The notes beneath the pieces are model-generated. The model did not search any database. It saw only the letters and a list, made by a program, of their open reading frames with translations, and was not told where the DNA came from. A program made the translations under genes and the position numbers. Positions 16,693 to 27,900 of a stretch of 64,000 bases of DNA are shown here, piece after piece (the first letter of the stretch is position 1; each line of letters opens with the position of its first letter). Origin of the DNA: a virus; IMG/VR virus record IMGVR_UViG_3300042327_000544, positions 1-64,000 of that record. The stretch is one strand, 5' to 3'.

Positions 16693-17493
16693 TTAAATTG
16701 GTGTAGAATATCCTGAATAATATGTTTTGCCGTCTGTTGCCACAACAACTGCCCTAACTCTTAGCCATCTTCCAGAGGCTGTTGCAGGAGTATCTCCTTG
16801 TGATGAGCTAACCCTATAGTTTCTAGTCTTTCCGCTGTTTCCTATTGATAACAATCCACCAGAAACATATGTTTTTGATCCAGAACTTATCTTTGTACTT
16901 GTAACACTTGAAGATGATCTTATTTCCCACTGATAAGTAACTGATTGATAAGATCCTAATCCAGATACATTGTTCCATCCCCAAGCTACTGCTGTTCCAG
17001 TTCTGTCAAAAGCAACCGATGGAACTGAAGGAGAGGGGGCAATAAATGCTACTGGAGTTGGTGTGGCTGATGCTAATGCTGGAGCCTGATTGCTTTGTTG
17101 GCTTCTGGCATCCACTCCAACTACGTCTTTCTTTTTTAGACTTGAATTTCTAATTTTTATAATTGCTTTTATTCTAACAGAATTAAATGTATCAAAGTAT
17201 TGTTGATAGGTGATATTCTCTATATCTGTTAATTGAGGTATATCTATAATCTCTGCAGGTGGATTTGGATCTGGTGGTAATTTTTTATTTGCCTCGCTTA
17301 CAGATGATGATCCAGGAGATCCGCTACCTGATGATCCCATAACAAATGGGGTGACTCCCTCTGTTTTAGTACCCTCTTCAATATCTATTCCGACTGTTTT
17401 TCTTAAGAACACACGATCTGGGGAATTTTTTGGCAAGACAATAGGAGAACCAGTAACAACTGATTTACCGTCAACTCTATTATCGTTTGCCAT
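16693..17493 (-). CDS. putative minor tail protein
   Basis: A 266-aa protein. The N-terminal half is Pro/Ser/Gly-rich and flexible (SGSGSPGSSSVSEANKKLPP). A helical segment lies near residues 90-120, and a C-terminal Ig-like beta domain spans about residues 150-266 (VTYQWEIRSSSSVTSTKISS). No Shine-Dalgarno precedes its ATG; instead TATAAT lies 6 bases upstream, so it may be translated from a leaderless transcript. Structural role inferred from its place among tail genes. Confidence 0.65.
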   Translation of the reverse strand: MANDNRVDGKSVVTGSPIVLPKNSPDRVFLRKTVGIDIEEGTKTEGVTPFVMGSSGSGSPGSSSVSEANKKLPPDPNPPAEIIDIPQLTDIENITYQQYFDTFNSVRIKAIIKIRNSSLKKKDVVGVDARSQQSNQAPALASATPTPVAFIAPSPSVPSVAFDRTGTAVAWGWNNVSGLGSYQSVTYQWEIRSSSSVTSTKISSGSKTYVSGGLLSIGNSGKTRNYRVSSSQGDTPATASGRWLRVRAVVVATDGKTYYSGYSTPI

Positions 17494-17499
17494 TTTATT

Positions 17500-17508
17500 A
17501 TTATATCA
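17500..17508 (-). promoter_or_regulatory. extended -10 promoter, possibly leaderless
   Basis: TGATATAAT ends 6 bases before the ATG at 17493, which would put the transcript start at or near the start codon. No Shine-Dalgarno is present. The surrounding 15 bases match the 8.43 kb box exactly. No good -35. Confidence 0.5.
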
Positions 17509-17517
17509 TTTAGTCGA

Positions 17518-19230
17518 CTACAATGATCGACATGTGATCTCCGTATCTAGTCCATCGCTGAACGAATGTCTAACGTTTGTAACTATGAATTTCTGTGTTC
17601 CGTCTAGACCTTGATATGAGTATTTAACAGAAACAATATCTCCAACTGCAATAAATGGATTTCCAAATACCGATAAATTAATTAGCTTACCCTTATTCAC
17701 AATGTTATTTTTAATCCAAGCGCCAAGTGCTTCAACGTCTGAAAGATTTTGTAGCCAAGATGATTCAAAGATTATTGGCTCTTGATTAATATAATCTGAC
17801 AATATATCTGAGTTATACTCTAGGGTCCCAGACGGAGCAATTGTGTCTCCGTATATATAAAAGGTTGCTGCCTTTTCATCATTTAATGGGGTAAGAGCAG
17901 AGCTGTTATTTAATACGTAGGTCTCTCCGCCAAAATTGCTAACCTTTGATCCTAATATTTTTACAGAAGTATTTAAGCCTGTTGAAAATTTAATTGGGTA
18001 AGCTGGTGCGCTATTGTATCTTAAAGACACCTTTCTTATTTCTCTAACCGAGGTTCCAAATTCATCTATGCCCGCTGGCTTGGCAGCATTGTCTTGTTCT
18101 AGAGAGTTGTTGTAAATAATGTCTCCGAAACCAATATCTAAATAGTCGTTAGAAAAAGATCCCCTATACATGTTGCTTACAAATTCAGAATCATTGTATT
18201 TTTTTGCATCTATATCGGTGCCATACACGTAATCAAATATAGCCTCTCCATGTTGACATACTAGGGCAATTGTTTTTGTTGGCTTTAGCATTGGGGTAGA
18301 AGTTTTTTTACCATCTTCATCTTCATATATTGCCGTGCTGTCTGTAGCGGTAATTAAAAATCCATTAATGTATGCGTTGATTTTTATAGATGCCTGACTT
18401 ACTTTAATCTTAACATCAATATCATAAGACCTTCCTCCGTATACTCCATTGAGGCTAGTTACCGTATTCTTTTGACTATCATTTAATACACGTATATCTC
18501 CACCTTTTACCTTGCAAATTCTGACTTCTTTTTTATTAACAGCCCCTGCTGTTTCTGTGCTGTTAATGATAATATAATATCCGTCATTACCCTGACCATC
18601 TACAAAAAAGCCTAGCCCCGCTGACTGCCTTGTTCTATCAATAGTAGACTCTAAAAACATTTTTGTGCCAAATGCATAATGGCTTGTTGCATATGATGGA
18701 TAGGCTTCTTGAATAAAAGAAGGTAGGCCAGAGTAAAACAATGTATTTGTTGGCAGGGATATTGCATCAAATGTTCTATAGGCTACGGAAAATTCTTTTG
18801 GATTAGAAGAGCTGTTGCTCATTCTTAAAAATGATTTTGCGGCTGCTGCCTTAGTGGGATCCACGACCATGCCTTTATAACCAGCCACATTATATTCAAT
18901 TGGGGTAGTAAACGACCTGTAAACACTATTACCAAACGAGGTTCCGTTTCCAGCTTTTACAGAAATTCCATAGGATGTATTTGTTGAAAGGTTTTCTATT
19001 GTAAATGGATTTTGAGTTTTTAATACAGTTTGAGAGGTTCCAGAGACAATATTATTTGATGCATCAATCTTGTAGTAAGTAACAGAATAATTTACAGGCT
19101 CGGTTGTCATATTTGTTTTAGAAATTTTTACAGAAATTGATGACGTTGAAGTAAAAGTTATTTCTGGTATGCCGCCAATATTGGTTGTTGATTGAGCTAA
19201 GTACATATCAAGGAATCTGTCTACACCCAT
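17518..19230 (-). CDS. tail protein with fibronectin-III and lectin-like domains
   Basis: A 570-aa protein starting MGVDRFLDMYLAQSTTNIGG. A fibronectin III-like domain (about residues 20-110) is followed by a large beta-rich domain of the concanavalin A or LamG sort (about 110-340; SAGLGFFVDGQGNDGYYIII, QASIKINAYINGFLITATDS). The C-terminal tail domain ends with VGDIVSVKYSYQGLDGTQKF and VTNVRHSFSDG, a form typical of tail-hub or baseplate proteins. The GTG at 19239 is set aside because the ATG at 19230 forms a TAATG junction with the upstream gene. Confidence 0.72.
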   Translation of the reverse strand: MGVDRFLDMYLAQSTTNIGGIPEITFTSTSSISVKISKTNMTTEPVNYSVTYYKIDASNNIVSGTSQTVLKTQNPFTIENLSTNTSYGISVKAGNGTSFGNSVYRSFTTPIEYNVAGYKGMVVDPTKAAAAKSFLRMSNSSSNPKEFSVAYRTFDAISLPTNTLFYSGLPSFIQEAYPSYATSHYAFGTKMFLESTIDRTRQSAGLGFFVDGQGNDGYYIIINSTETAGAVNKKEVRICKVKGGDIRVLNDSQKNTVTSLNGVYGGRSYDIDVKIKVSQASIKINAYINGFLITATDSTAIYEDEDGKKTSTPMLKPTKTIALVCQHGEAIFDYVYGTDIDAKKYNDSEFVSNMYRGSFSNDYLDIGFGDIIYNNSLEQDNAAKPAGIDEFGTSVREIRKVSLRYNSAPAYPIKFSTGLNTSVKILGSKVSNFGGETYVLNNSSALTPLNDEKAATFYIYGDTIAPSGTLEYNSDILSDYINQEPIIFESSWLQNLSDVEALGAWIKNNIVNKGKLINLSVFGNPFIAVGDIVSVKYSYQGLDGTQKFIVTNVRHSFSDGLDTEITCRSL

Positions 19231-21470
19231 TATGCCCACGTAGCCTTTCTCTGAGACCAGTCCGCTAACCCAGTAAGGGCAGAGGCTGCATGATATGCTG
19301 GACTCGTTCCAAAGGCTCCTCTTGCTTTTACACGGTATAAACCTGTTGGCTTAAAAAATGTTTCTTTTGATATATAATCATAACCTGGTCTTGATAAATA
19401 TCTGTATTTATTTACATCTGACGATGAAGTAATCCAGACGTTCTGCGATGTGCTTGAGCCAATTGGAGTGTACTGGTATTGTATTGCATCATACTCAAAT
19501 ATTTCTGAATCAATCATAACATATCCTGAAAAATTATATAATGTTGCGCTACTATAGTCGTCTAATGTTTCTACATCAACTGCAAGTATTGTGTTTTCTG
19601 GGGACGTGTCTGCTGCTATGCTTGATCTCAATCCACCAGCACTCAAGTATGAAACCTCGTCTGTCCAAAGATCTCCTGAGTTTCCAGCATAATTAGATGT
19701 AAGTTGACTTTGCCATAAAATTTTAACCTGGTTTGCAGAAGGAATTTCTTGCTTATTAAAATCAACTATATTGGCAAGCGTTGTTCCATCTGTGTCGTAT
19801 GTAAATACCCAGTCTATGTTTGTTTTCTTGTAAATATAGTCACGGCTTGCGAACTGCAAAATGTTATTTTCATCAAAGAAAGCATTCATTTGTATATCAC
19901 GGCACAACTCTTGAAGAGCTTGCCAGACTGTTTTAGACCCTGTTGTCCACCAATAGTTAATAACTGGGATAGACTTATCGTCTGTTGCAGTTCTAATTTC
20001 ATAGCTTGTAAACCCTATAGAGTCTAAGAGCCTTCTTATAATACTGGTAACTGGATATGATTCGCATAGAATATCTGGTGCTACTGTATCCATTAGATAT
20101 TTAGCAGCATCTAGTGCATTTAAAGATACCTCTCCAGTGTCCGCTATCTCCCAAGAATCTATATAGAATGATCCCTGTGGGACCTTGTCAAATAATTCTC
20201 CCGCTGAACCATATGTTCCTGCAGAGTGATATACTGAAAAATAAGGCTTCATTTCTGCATTCTTAACTAGATATGTTTTTGTTATATCAAAATTTGCTTC
20301 TCTATTATATGAAACATATTCAAGTGCAGATTGATTATATTTAACTATGTCCATGCTTAGACTGTTTGCGGTAATCTTTCCAACAGGGAGTATGTCCTCT
20401 GAGCTTGAAGAAGATTCTTTTTCTATATTAAGAGAAGCTATGTCTGAAGATATATCCTTAATCCATCTTGCTGATAATTCAATAACTCCTAATACTTTAC
20501 CCCCGCCTGGATTTGTTGCTTGAAGTCTAATTGATTTAATTAATTTAGGTGTAGCGTAGGCGGCAGGCTCTGTAGAAGTCCATGTCGTTCCGTTATAATA
20601 TAACACAATCTGTCCAGATGCGTCTACGGAAGATGGGCCTACCGTTGCTGTTGTTGCATCTGAATATGTAATTGTCATTGTGTAGTTGCTTGGGAAGGCA
20701 TGATTTTTTTCAAATCTTGCAACTATTTTATTTGATACAGCAGGCTTTGTTGCTGCAGATAGTGTTGCTGTTGCTGATTGCTCTCTTGACCACGCTCCAG
20801 TAGCAGATGAAGCAATAGTAAAAGATGTTGGGCTTGGGGTAGAAGCAATTACGCCTGAAGATAAATTAAAGGCAGCAGTTGAAAGACCAGTAATAGTTAC
20901 CGTTTGCCCTGAAGAAAATCCGTGGTTATTTAATGTTTTGTATGTAACAATGGAGCCCGAAGAAGAAGCCTCTTTAACTGTTGCAGAAAGAGTAGAATAG
21001 TTAACAGTTAGATCTGCGCTTTGATTTATTGGTGTTACCCAATATTTATATGAAGTTGTTACTCCAGGGTAGTAAAGTCTTGGATATAGTGTTGTTGCGG
21101 CAGACTCGTATCCATCTGTTTGCGGAGATGTTGCTCGTGGATAGGTTAATGTTCTTGGAGCATAAAAACTATTTGCAGGAGTATCTGTTTGTAGTTTTGT
21201 CCAAATAAGATATTTTACTCCAGAAAACAGCGGTCTAAATGGCTTGATGATTGAATCAATTGGGAAAAGCTTTTTGTACGTATTAATTTTGCCATCTGCT
21301 GACTTAGCATAATATTGATCCATTGTGGATGGATAAGTAACGGTAATATTGTCTAGCATAGAGTTCATATTGTATTCTATTGTGCATCCTGTATTTATCT
21401 TAACAGAAGATTGCTGCTTAAATAAATTTTTAACAGTATTATTATTTGATGAAGGTACTGTGGTAATCAT
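19230..21470 (-). CDS. large minor tail protein (tail-hub type)
   Basis: A 746-aa protein starting MITTVPSSNNNTVKNLFKQQ. It carries one beta repeat of the HGFSSGQTVTITGL type near residues 170-220, the same unit found several times in the 1165-aa protein at 52.5-56 kb. The middle (DAAKYLMDTVAPDILCESYP, VWQALQELCRDIQMNAFFDE) looks like hub domains of siphovirus tail-tip proteins. Start chosen at 21470, in a TAATG junction with the upstream gene, rather than 11 codons earlier. It probably forms part of the tail tip after the tape measure. Confidence 0.72.
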   Translation of the reverse strand: MITTVPSSNNNTVKNLFKQQSSVKINTGCTIEYNMNSMLDNITVTYPSTMDQYYAKSADGKINTYKKLFPIDSIIKPFRPLFSGVKYLIWTKLQTDTPANSFYAPRTLTYPRATSPQTDGYESAATTLYPRLYYPGVTTSYKYWVTPINQSADLTVNYSTLSATVKEASSSGSIVTYKTLNNHGFSSGQTVTITGLSTAAFNLSSGVIASTPSPTSFTIASSATGAWSREQSATATLSAATKPAVSNKIVARFEKNHAFPSNYTMTITYSDATTATVGPSSVDASGQIVLYYNGTTWTSTEPAAYATPKLIKSIRLQATNPGGGKVLGVIELSARWIKDISSDIASLNIEKESSSSSEDILPVGKITANSLSMDIVKYNQSALEYVSYNREANFDITKTYLVKNAEMKPYFSVYHSAGTYGSAGELFDKVPQGSFYIDSWEIADTGEVSLNALDAAKYLMDTVAPDILCESYPVTSIIRRLLDSIGFTSYEIRTATDDKSIPVINYWWTTGSKTVWQALQELCRDIQMNAFFDENNILQFASRDYIYKKTNIDWVFTYDTDGTTLANIVDFNKQEIPSANQVKILWQSQLTSNYAGNSGDLWTDEVSYLSAGGLRSSIAADTSPENTILAVDVETLDDYSSATLYNFSGYVMIDSEIFEYDAIQYQYTPIGSSTSQNVWITSSSDVNKYRYLSRPGYDYISKETFFKPTGLYRVKARGAFGTSPAYHAASALTGLADWSQRKATWA

Positions 21471-21952
21471 TATACTTGTTCCATTGAAATAGATACATTC
21501 CAAAATTCTTGAGCGGGATTGCTTGAAGAATCTTTAACGTTTCTCTTTATTACCTCAAAACTGCAAGACGCAAAAGACACCGTAAATATTTCTTCTCTAT
21601 CTGCAAATGGTGCTGTCTGATTCTTACCGTATACAATTTTAATCTTAAAAACACCTTGGCCTTTAGTGCTTTCAAAGTATGATTTTAAATCTACTGCTCC
21701 ATACCCTGCGTCTACCGTCATATTTGAAAATGATGGTAGCATTTCCCAGGATGTGCTAAATTCTCTTTTATCGGCAATAAAAAACTTTCTAAGTGTTCCA
21801 TTGCTCATTCTTGTTACTTTTTGAAAACGGTTTTGATTAATAGACATTGGCTGTCTATTGTGCTCTGAAAGTTTTGCCCAAGTAGGGGTGTCTGTAGCAG
21901 ATGTATCAATATATAGAAGTGAGCCTACTGGTAAATATACTGTGCTTGCCAT
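21470..21952 (-). CDS. tail protein next to tape measure (distal-tail-like)
   Basis: A 160-aa beta-rich protein directly after the tape-measure gene, the normal place of a distal tail or first tail-tip protein. It has RFQKVTRMSNGTLRKFF, IADKREFSTSWEMLPSF and VDLKSYFESTKGQGVFKIKI, a pattern usual for such proteins in actinobacterial siphoviruses. Both ends are coupled by TAATG junctions. Function inferred mainly from position. Confidence 0.72.
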   Translation of the reverse strand: MASTVYLPVGSLLYIDTSATDTPTWAKLSEHNRQPMSINQNRFQKVTRMSNGTLRKFFIADKREFSTSWEMLPSFSNMTVDAGYGAVDLKSYFESTKGQGVFKIKIVYGKNQTAPFADREEIFTVSFASCSFEVIKRNVKDSSSNPAQEFWNVSISMEQV

Positions 21953-24900
21953 TAATATGATCCCCCGATAACAATATTTTCTCCAACTTTTGCGCCTTCA
22001 GCTTTAGCAATCTGCTTAAACTCTTTCCAAAGATCTCTACCACTCTTAGGAGATTCTCCAAAATTAAGTGTAGCATTAATAGTAACATTAGAACTACTTG
22101 AATTTGTAGTACCACTCTTGAATCCACCTGCTGTAGAGTATGAAGGAACATCGTATGTTGGCATTGTTGCAGCATTAGGATAAATTGTTCCTGAGAAATT
22201 AGGTTTCATTAATATACCCTCTGGCTGTGCACCCAGGGAATTAATTCTATCATTTACCCTTAACAGATCTCCAGCAGCAAATGGTCCGCCTCCCCATTTC
22301 TGTCTAATAATATCGGTTGCAGAATTTACCTTGTAGGTTCTTTGATTGTATTTAAAGAATTGCCCTGGCTGTAAATTATACTCTCTAACAATTTGCTCTT
22401 TAGCCCATTGCTCAAGGCCATCTTTATTTGTATTTCCTCCAAGTGACACGCCAGTCTTAGTTGTTGTTTTTGTAACTTCAAATGCAGTATCTTTAGTCTT
22501 AGAGCCAGCTGGTCCTATTCCCATATATGCATTATAAAGATCTGCAATAGTTTTTCCTCCTGTGATGGCCTTAGCATTTGCAAGTGCAGCTGCTGAATCC
22601 TTTTTTAATGCTGCATCTGCTGCACCAGGTTTGTAGGTGGCCGATCCCTTTGGATGAGTCGCAGTCATAACTCTGCCTGCAGTAGACTCTCCCTTTTCAT
22701 TAATCAATGTGCCAGTAAATATTTTCTTTAGCTCTGTTGCTAAAACTTTATCAGAACCTTTTGCGTCTGCAGCAATTTGCTTTGCAAGATCTCCCAAAGG
22801 CCCTCTTACTAGCTCCTGTTGATCCTTTAATGCTTGTTTGTTTGATGGATCCTTTTCTAGAATTACATCTATTCTAGCTTGTTCTTTTACTAGTCTCTGA
22901 TATTCGTTTTGATACTGATCAACTTTATTCATTCTTTCGCCTGCTGAAGTAGCATTGTTTTGAGCGTTAGTTAAATTTTTTGCAGTCTTATCTGACTGAG
23001 CTTGCAGCTTTTCTCTTTGAGCAATTAATTCTTTTTCACGCTTAGCTCTATTTTCTTCAATTGCATCAATAGCTTTTTGATTTTCTCTTTCGCCAACAAG
23101 CTGCTTAATCTTTAGCTGTGCTTGTGCTGCTCCCGCCATATCTCCTGCAGCCATCTTGTCTGCGTATTCTAGTTGAGCTTTTTGAATTTCTAAAGATAGG
23201 TTTTCTTTGTTCTGGGCAGCCTCAAGTGCTTTCTTTCGGGCATCAGCCTCTTCATTAATCTTATCAATTTTTTTGTCAATAAGTTTAATTTCTTCTTTAA
23301 TCTGATCTTGAGTTTTTTGTGCATTAGCCGCTGCTTTGGCTCCACCAGATGCAATTAATTTTTGCAAAGCAACAATAGACTTTTGTGATTTAGCTGCAAT
23401 TCCGCTTCCTGAAGACTTTGCTTCCGAAGCAGCTAAGGCAGAATCTAATGCTGCCTCAAATGCTACTAGTGCTTGGGCTTGCTCGGATGTTATATTCTTT
23501 AAATCAGTTCTAACTCCAGAAAGAAGTAGTCGCCATTTAGAATACATACCTGCAACGTTGTCTGATTGATTAAGTATTTCAGCAAGTGCTGGATGTGTTT
23601 CTTTAAGAGAATTAATCTGCGCTTGAGTTAGTGTTAGTTTAGATCCTTCTTTTTCATTAATGCTAGCTAGGATTTCTGACATAGCTTCTTGCTGTGTCAT
23701 CAATTCCCCATTTTCCTTTTTAGTTTTCATTAATGTTTGTAAATTATCATCAAGAGCATCTGTAGTATTTGAAATAACTACACCTAAATCTTTTCCGTAT
23801 AGGACGTCTGTATCGTATCCTGCAGAAGCTGGGTCATACATATTTTTATTTAAAGTTTTAACCATAGCAATTGCTGCTGATGCAGAATCTGTGATTTCTC
23901 TAAAGCCCTTACTAGATATTGCATTAAATGCCATATCGGCTTTATCTGATGCAGATATAATTGCATAAATTTTATTTGTTGCTTCTTGAGCAGAAATGCC
24001 TGCTGCTATAAATTGTGCCTTTAAGTTAGTAGCAATTTCAGTAACTTTTGCCTGCTTGTTAGCATCTCCAGATACATCTATGTCAGTAAAGGTTGAAACT
24101 AGCTCTTTCTGGTTTTCTTTTGCATTCTTTATTCCTGCTCTTAACTCTTTAATGCTTAGAGTTAGACCTTGAACTCCCGCTGAGTTGAGGGCTTCATAGG
24201 CATTTCTTCCCTTTGCCCTAGTTAGCTCAAGTTGATCATTAACCGCTTTAATAGAATTAGAAAGATTGTTGTATTTAATTCCCGCTTCAGCTGCAGACTT
24301 TTCAGTAATTCCAACTGAGTTAGTTTTTTCAATTCTATCTTGCTCTCGTTCTTTTTGGAACTTCTTAAATATTGCATATCCCGCAGTAAGCGCTGTAAGA
24401 AGTAATCCGATAGGTCCTAGTGCAAATCTCATTGCCATTCCAATTGCTTTACCAGCAATTCCTGCTGCGCCGCCAACGCCTTTAAATCCTCCAGCAAGCT
24501 TACCTAAAGATCCTAGCATATTCGGAGCAAGCATTGGAAGCACTGATGCAAATTGCATAATTTGTCCTGCTTGTCCGCCGATTGCTTGTCCTGCCATACC
24601 CATTCCCATACCAATGCCCATACCAGCCATTGGACCAGAGCTCATCATTCCAGCTCCTATGTTACCCTTTGCTCTTTCTTGCCTATAAGCAGATCCGAAT
24701 GTTATTGGCTGAACTGGCTTTTTAGTTCCTTTGTTAAAGTACTGAACTCCTGGCACCATTCCGCCCTTGTTCATTCCGAACATTTGTTTTCTTACTTTAG
24801 TAGTTGCAGGTGTCCATGACTTTGAATCCCAGTTTGCAAACTTGGTTCTCAATATCTCTCTGTCTATTTTACTTAAACTTTTTCCTCCTGTGCTAAGAAC

Positions 24901-27900
24901 ATCCCCAGCGGCGGATTTAAGAAGTGTATCTACAATATCTGGCTCTAGAGCTTTTTGAAGACTTCCCTGAGCATCCTTTACGTATCCGTATGGTCTTTCT
25001 TTTTCAAGATTTTCAATCATCTTGCCATACATTAAGTTTTGTGCTTTAGGTGTTAGGCCAGAGCTTCCGAATAGCTTTCTTCCCATACCAATAGATAGAG
25101 AAGTAGCGCCCCACTTTTCTCCTATTTTTCCAAACTTAGCTCCTACGTTTTTAAAAGCTGTACTCTTTAATATATTACCTACTGGCCCACCTCTGTTTAA
25201 TTTTGTTGCGCCAAACAAGGACGCTATTGTCTGTATAAATGGATTTGACGCTTCTTTTGAATGATAAAATTTATTTGGATTGCCTCCAGCTGCGGAAGCT
25301 TCTAGGTTTGCAAATTTTATTGTTTTTCCATTTACATCAATTTTATTTAGCCATCCAGTGGAGGCTCTACGTGTAGGGTGTGCAAAACTTCCTGGAGAAT
25401 TCGACCATTTGCTCCAAGCTTCTAAACCTAGTGCATTGCCGCCTAGTTCTTTTCTCAACAAAGATTCAGATACTGAATAAACTGGGTTATTAGAGTCATT
25501 AACCTTACCCATTGAAAGAATCTTTTTTGCATAAGAATTAAATACTAATTTTGAAAGTCTTCTTTTTTCTGCTTTTGAAATTACTCCTGCGTTAGCTAGG
25601 CCATCTAAAAATACATCAGTAGATAATCTTGACCCTCCACCTCTTGCATTTATAGAGGCAAGCAACGTTCTTGGGTCTACGCCTTCTCCTGTCATGTCCG
25701 CATTTATTTTTGATGTTGATGCAGAAATTTTTCTGCTAGAAACATTGCCTCCAAAAACACCAGCGTTGCCTTTTGGCTCATAATAATCAGCAGTTGCACG
25801 ATCTGTAAGCCTTCCTGGAAATAATTTATCTATTAGTTTTTTTGAAACCATTGGTCTTGATCCGCCGCCACGGGTCATTTTTAAAAATGCCTGGACCATT
25901 CCGCCCAAATTATATGCGCCGTTAGTAGACTGCTGACCATTGTTAATTGCTTGAAGCAATGGTAGATTTGCTGCTGTGGCTTCTTTGTTTACAACAAATT
26001 CACCTGGAGTAAGAATTGCTGGAACTGTGTCTGTATTTCCAGTTCCTGGAACAATATTTCCAGCATTTAATCTCTTAGGTATAGTTGTTTCTGTACTGTA
26101 TCCAGCACCAAATGTTTTTACACCTAGACCTTGTGCAATTTTATTAAGAAGGCTTCTAGTTCTTCCTGGGCGAAGAAGCTCTTTCATATTAGTTTTGCCA
26201 GCGGCATTTACAACTGGCTGATTTAATAGAGGGACTGTTGTTAGCCCTATTGTTCTTCCTTGTTGGCCCGCAATATCTACAGAAGCCTGTGCAATCATAG
26301 ATTCTACCTGAGCATTTAATTGAATAATCTTAGCTCTTGCTTGATCTACTGTTAGCTTGCCAGCCTGCAACTGTGCAACAATTGCTGCAGATTCTGCTGC
26401 TGCATTTGCAGTAAGCTTAGTCATTGTTGGAAGCAGTGCTTGATAAGAGTCGGACAAGGATGCTGTTATAAGCCCAGTAGAGGCAACTTCTTTTTTAAGT
26501 AAAGCAATTTCTGCTTGCGATTGCATTGCAAGTGCGCCTGTCATTGCATGCCATTTTGCAGCTTCTGCTGCAACAATACCAGTTGAAGCTCCTCCGATTG
26601 ATGTTAGTCCTGGAATCTTTGGAAGATCACCAGACATATACATCTGAGGATTATTTCCAATCTTTTGATTTACTTTTGGTGCCCCAGGTACTACTCCGAA
26701 AATTGTTTGTGTTGATTTTTGATCCATCGTCATTCCAGCAACTGGATTAAGATGAGACATTGATCTTGTATCTTCTGGGCTAATTAGTGGGTGATTTGGA
26801 TCAACAACTCTTGCCCCGCTGCCCTTAACAACGTTACCCGCCAAGGTTGAAATTGTTGGTGCTGCAGATACTGCACCCGTCATAGCTTTAGATTGAAGTA
26901 ATTCAAATTCTGTTACGAGGCCTGCAATTGCAGTTTTTAATACTGTGGCTGCTTGAGCATCACTATAAAATGTAGCCTCAACAAGTGATCCTGCTTTTTG
27001 TGCTGCCAAAATTTCTGGCGTAAGCATCTTCCATCCTTCTCCACCCTTAAACAAGGCCCTGAAGTGTGATGCTCCTTTAATTATATATCCAAAGAAGTTG
27101 GCAAGTACACCAGTTAACATAATTACTGGTCCGATGATTGCAGTAAATCCTGTAACAAATGTCAACAAAGATTTAATTGGGTCTGGCAATTTATTTATAA
27201 ACTTAATAATACCATCTACAATATTAATAAAGAATGTTTGAATCTTTAGGAACTCGTCGCCAATTCCTGCAAGATCTGCCTTTAAGCCTTCTACTGCTCT
27301 TTTGTATTTTCCAGAAGCGGATTCTGTTACCATTGATAATTCTCGACCTGCTACCTGTGACAACTCTTCAGAGCTTGCTTTCATTAAATCCATTACCTGA
27401 AGGGTCTGACTTCCCTGCTTGCCTAGGTTTGCAAACAAAGCATTAAGTCTAGAGAACTGAAACTTACCAAACAACTGTTCAATTGCCTGTTGCTTTTGTA
27501 GTGGATCTAGGTTATCTAGTGCTGCTTGAAGAGCGAAAAGTGTTCCTGTTAGATCTCCAGCATTTTTTGCTACAATCCCGCCAAGGTCAATTCCCATTTC
27601 AGAAAACTTTTCTTTTGCTACCTTTGTAGGATTAATTAAAGATGCTAGTGCTGATTTGAGAGCGTTAGCTCCTTCTGAAGCATTAATTCCGCCTTCCTTC
27701 ATTGCAGTTAGATACAATGCTAAGTCCTGTACGCTTCCGCCTAAACCTTGAATAACTGGACCCGCTTTTGGAATTGCTTCTACTAGGTCATTAAGAGTTG
27801 TTGATGTTTGGTTTTCAACTGAGTTGAGAAAGTTAATAGATTCAGAAAGCTGATCTGTATTTTGCTTAAATGTAGTTTGAATTGCCAGGGTGGCCTTCAT

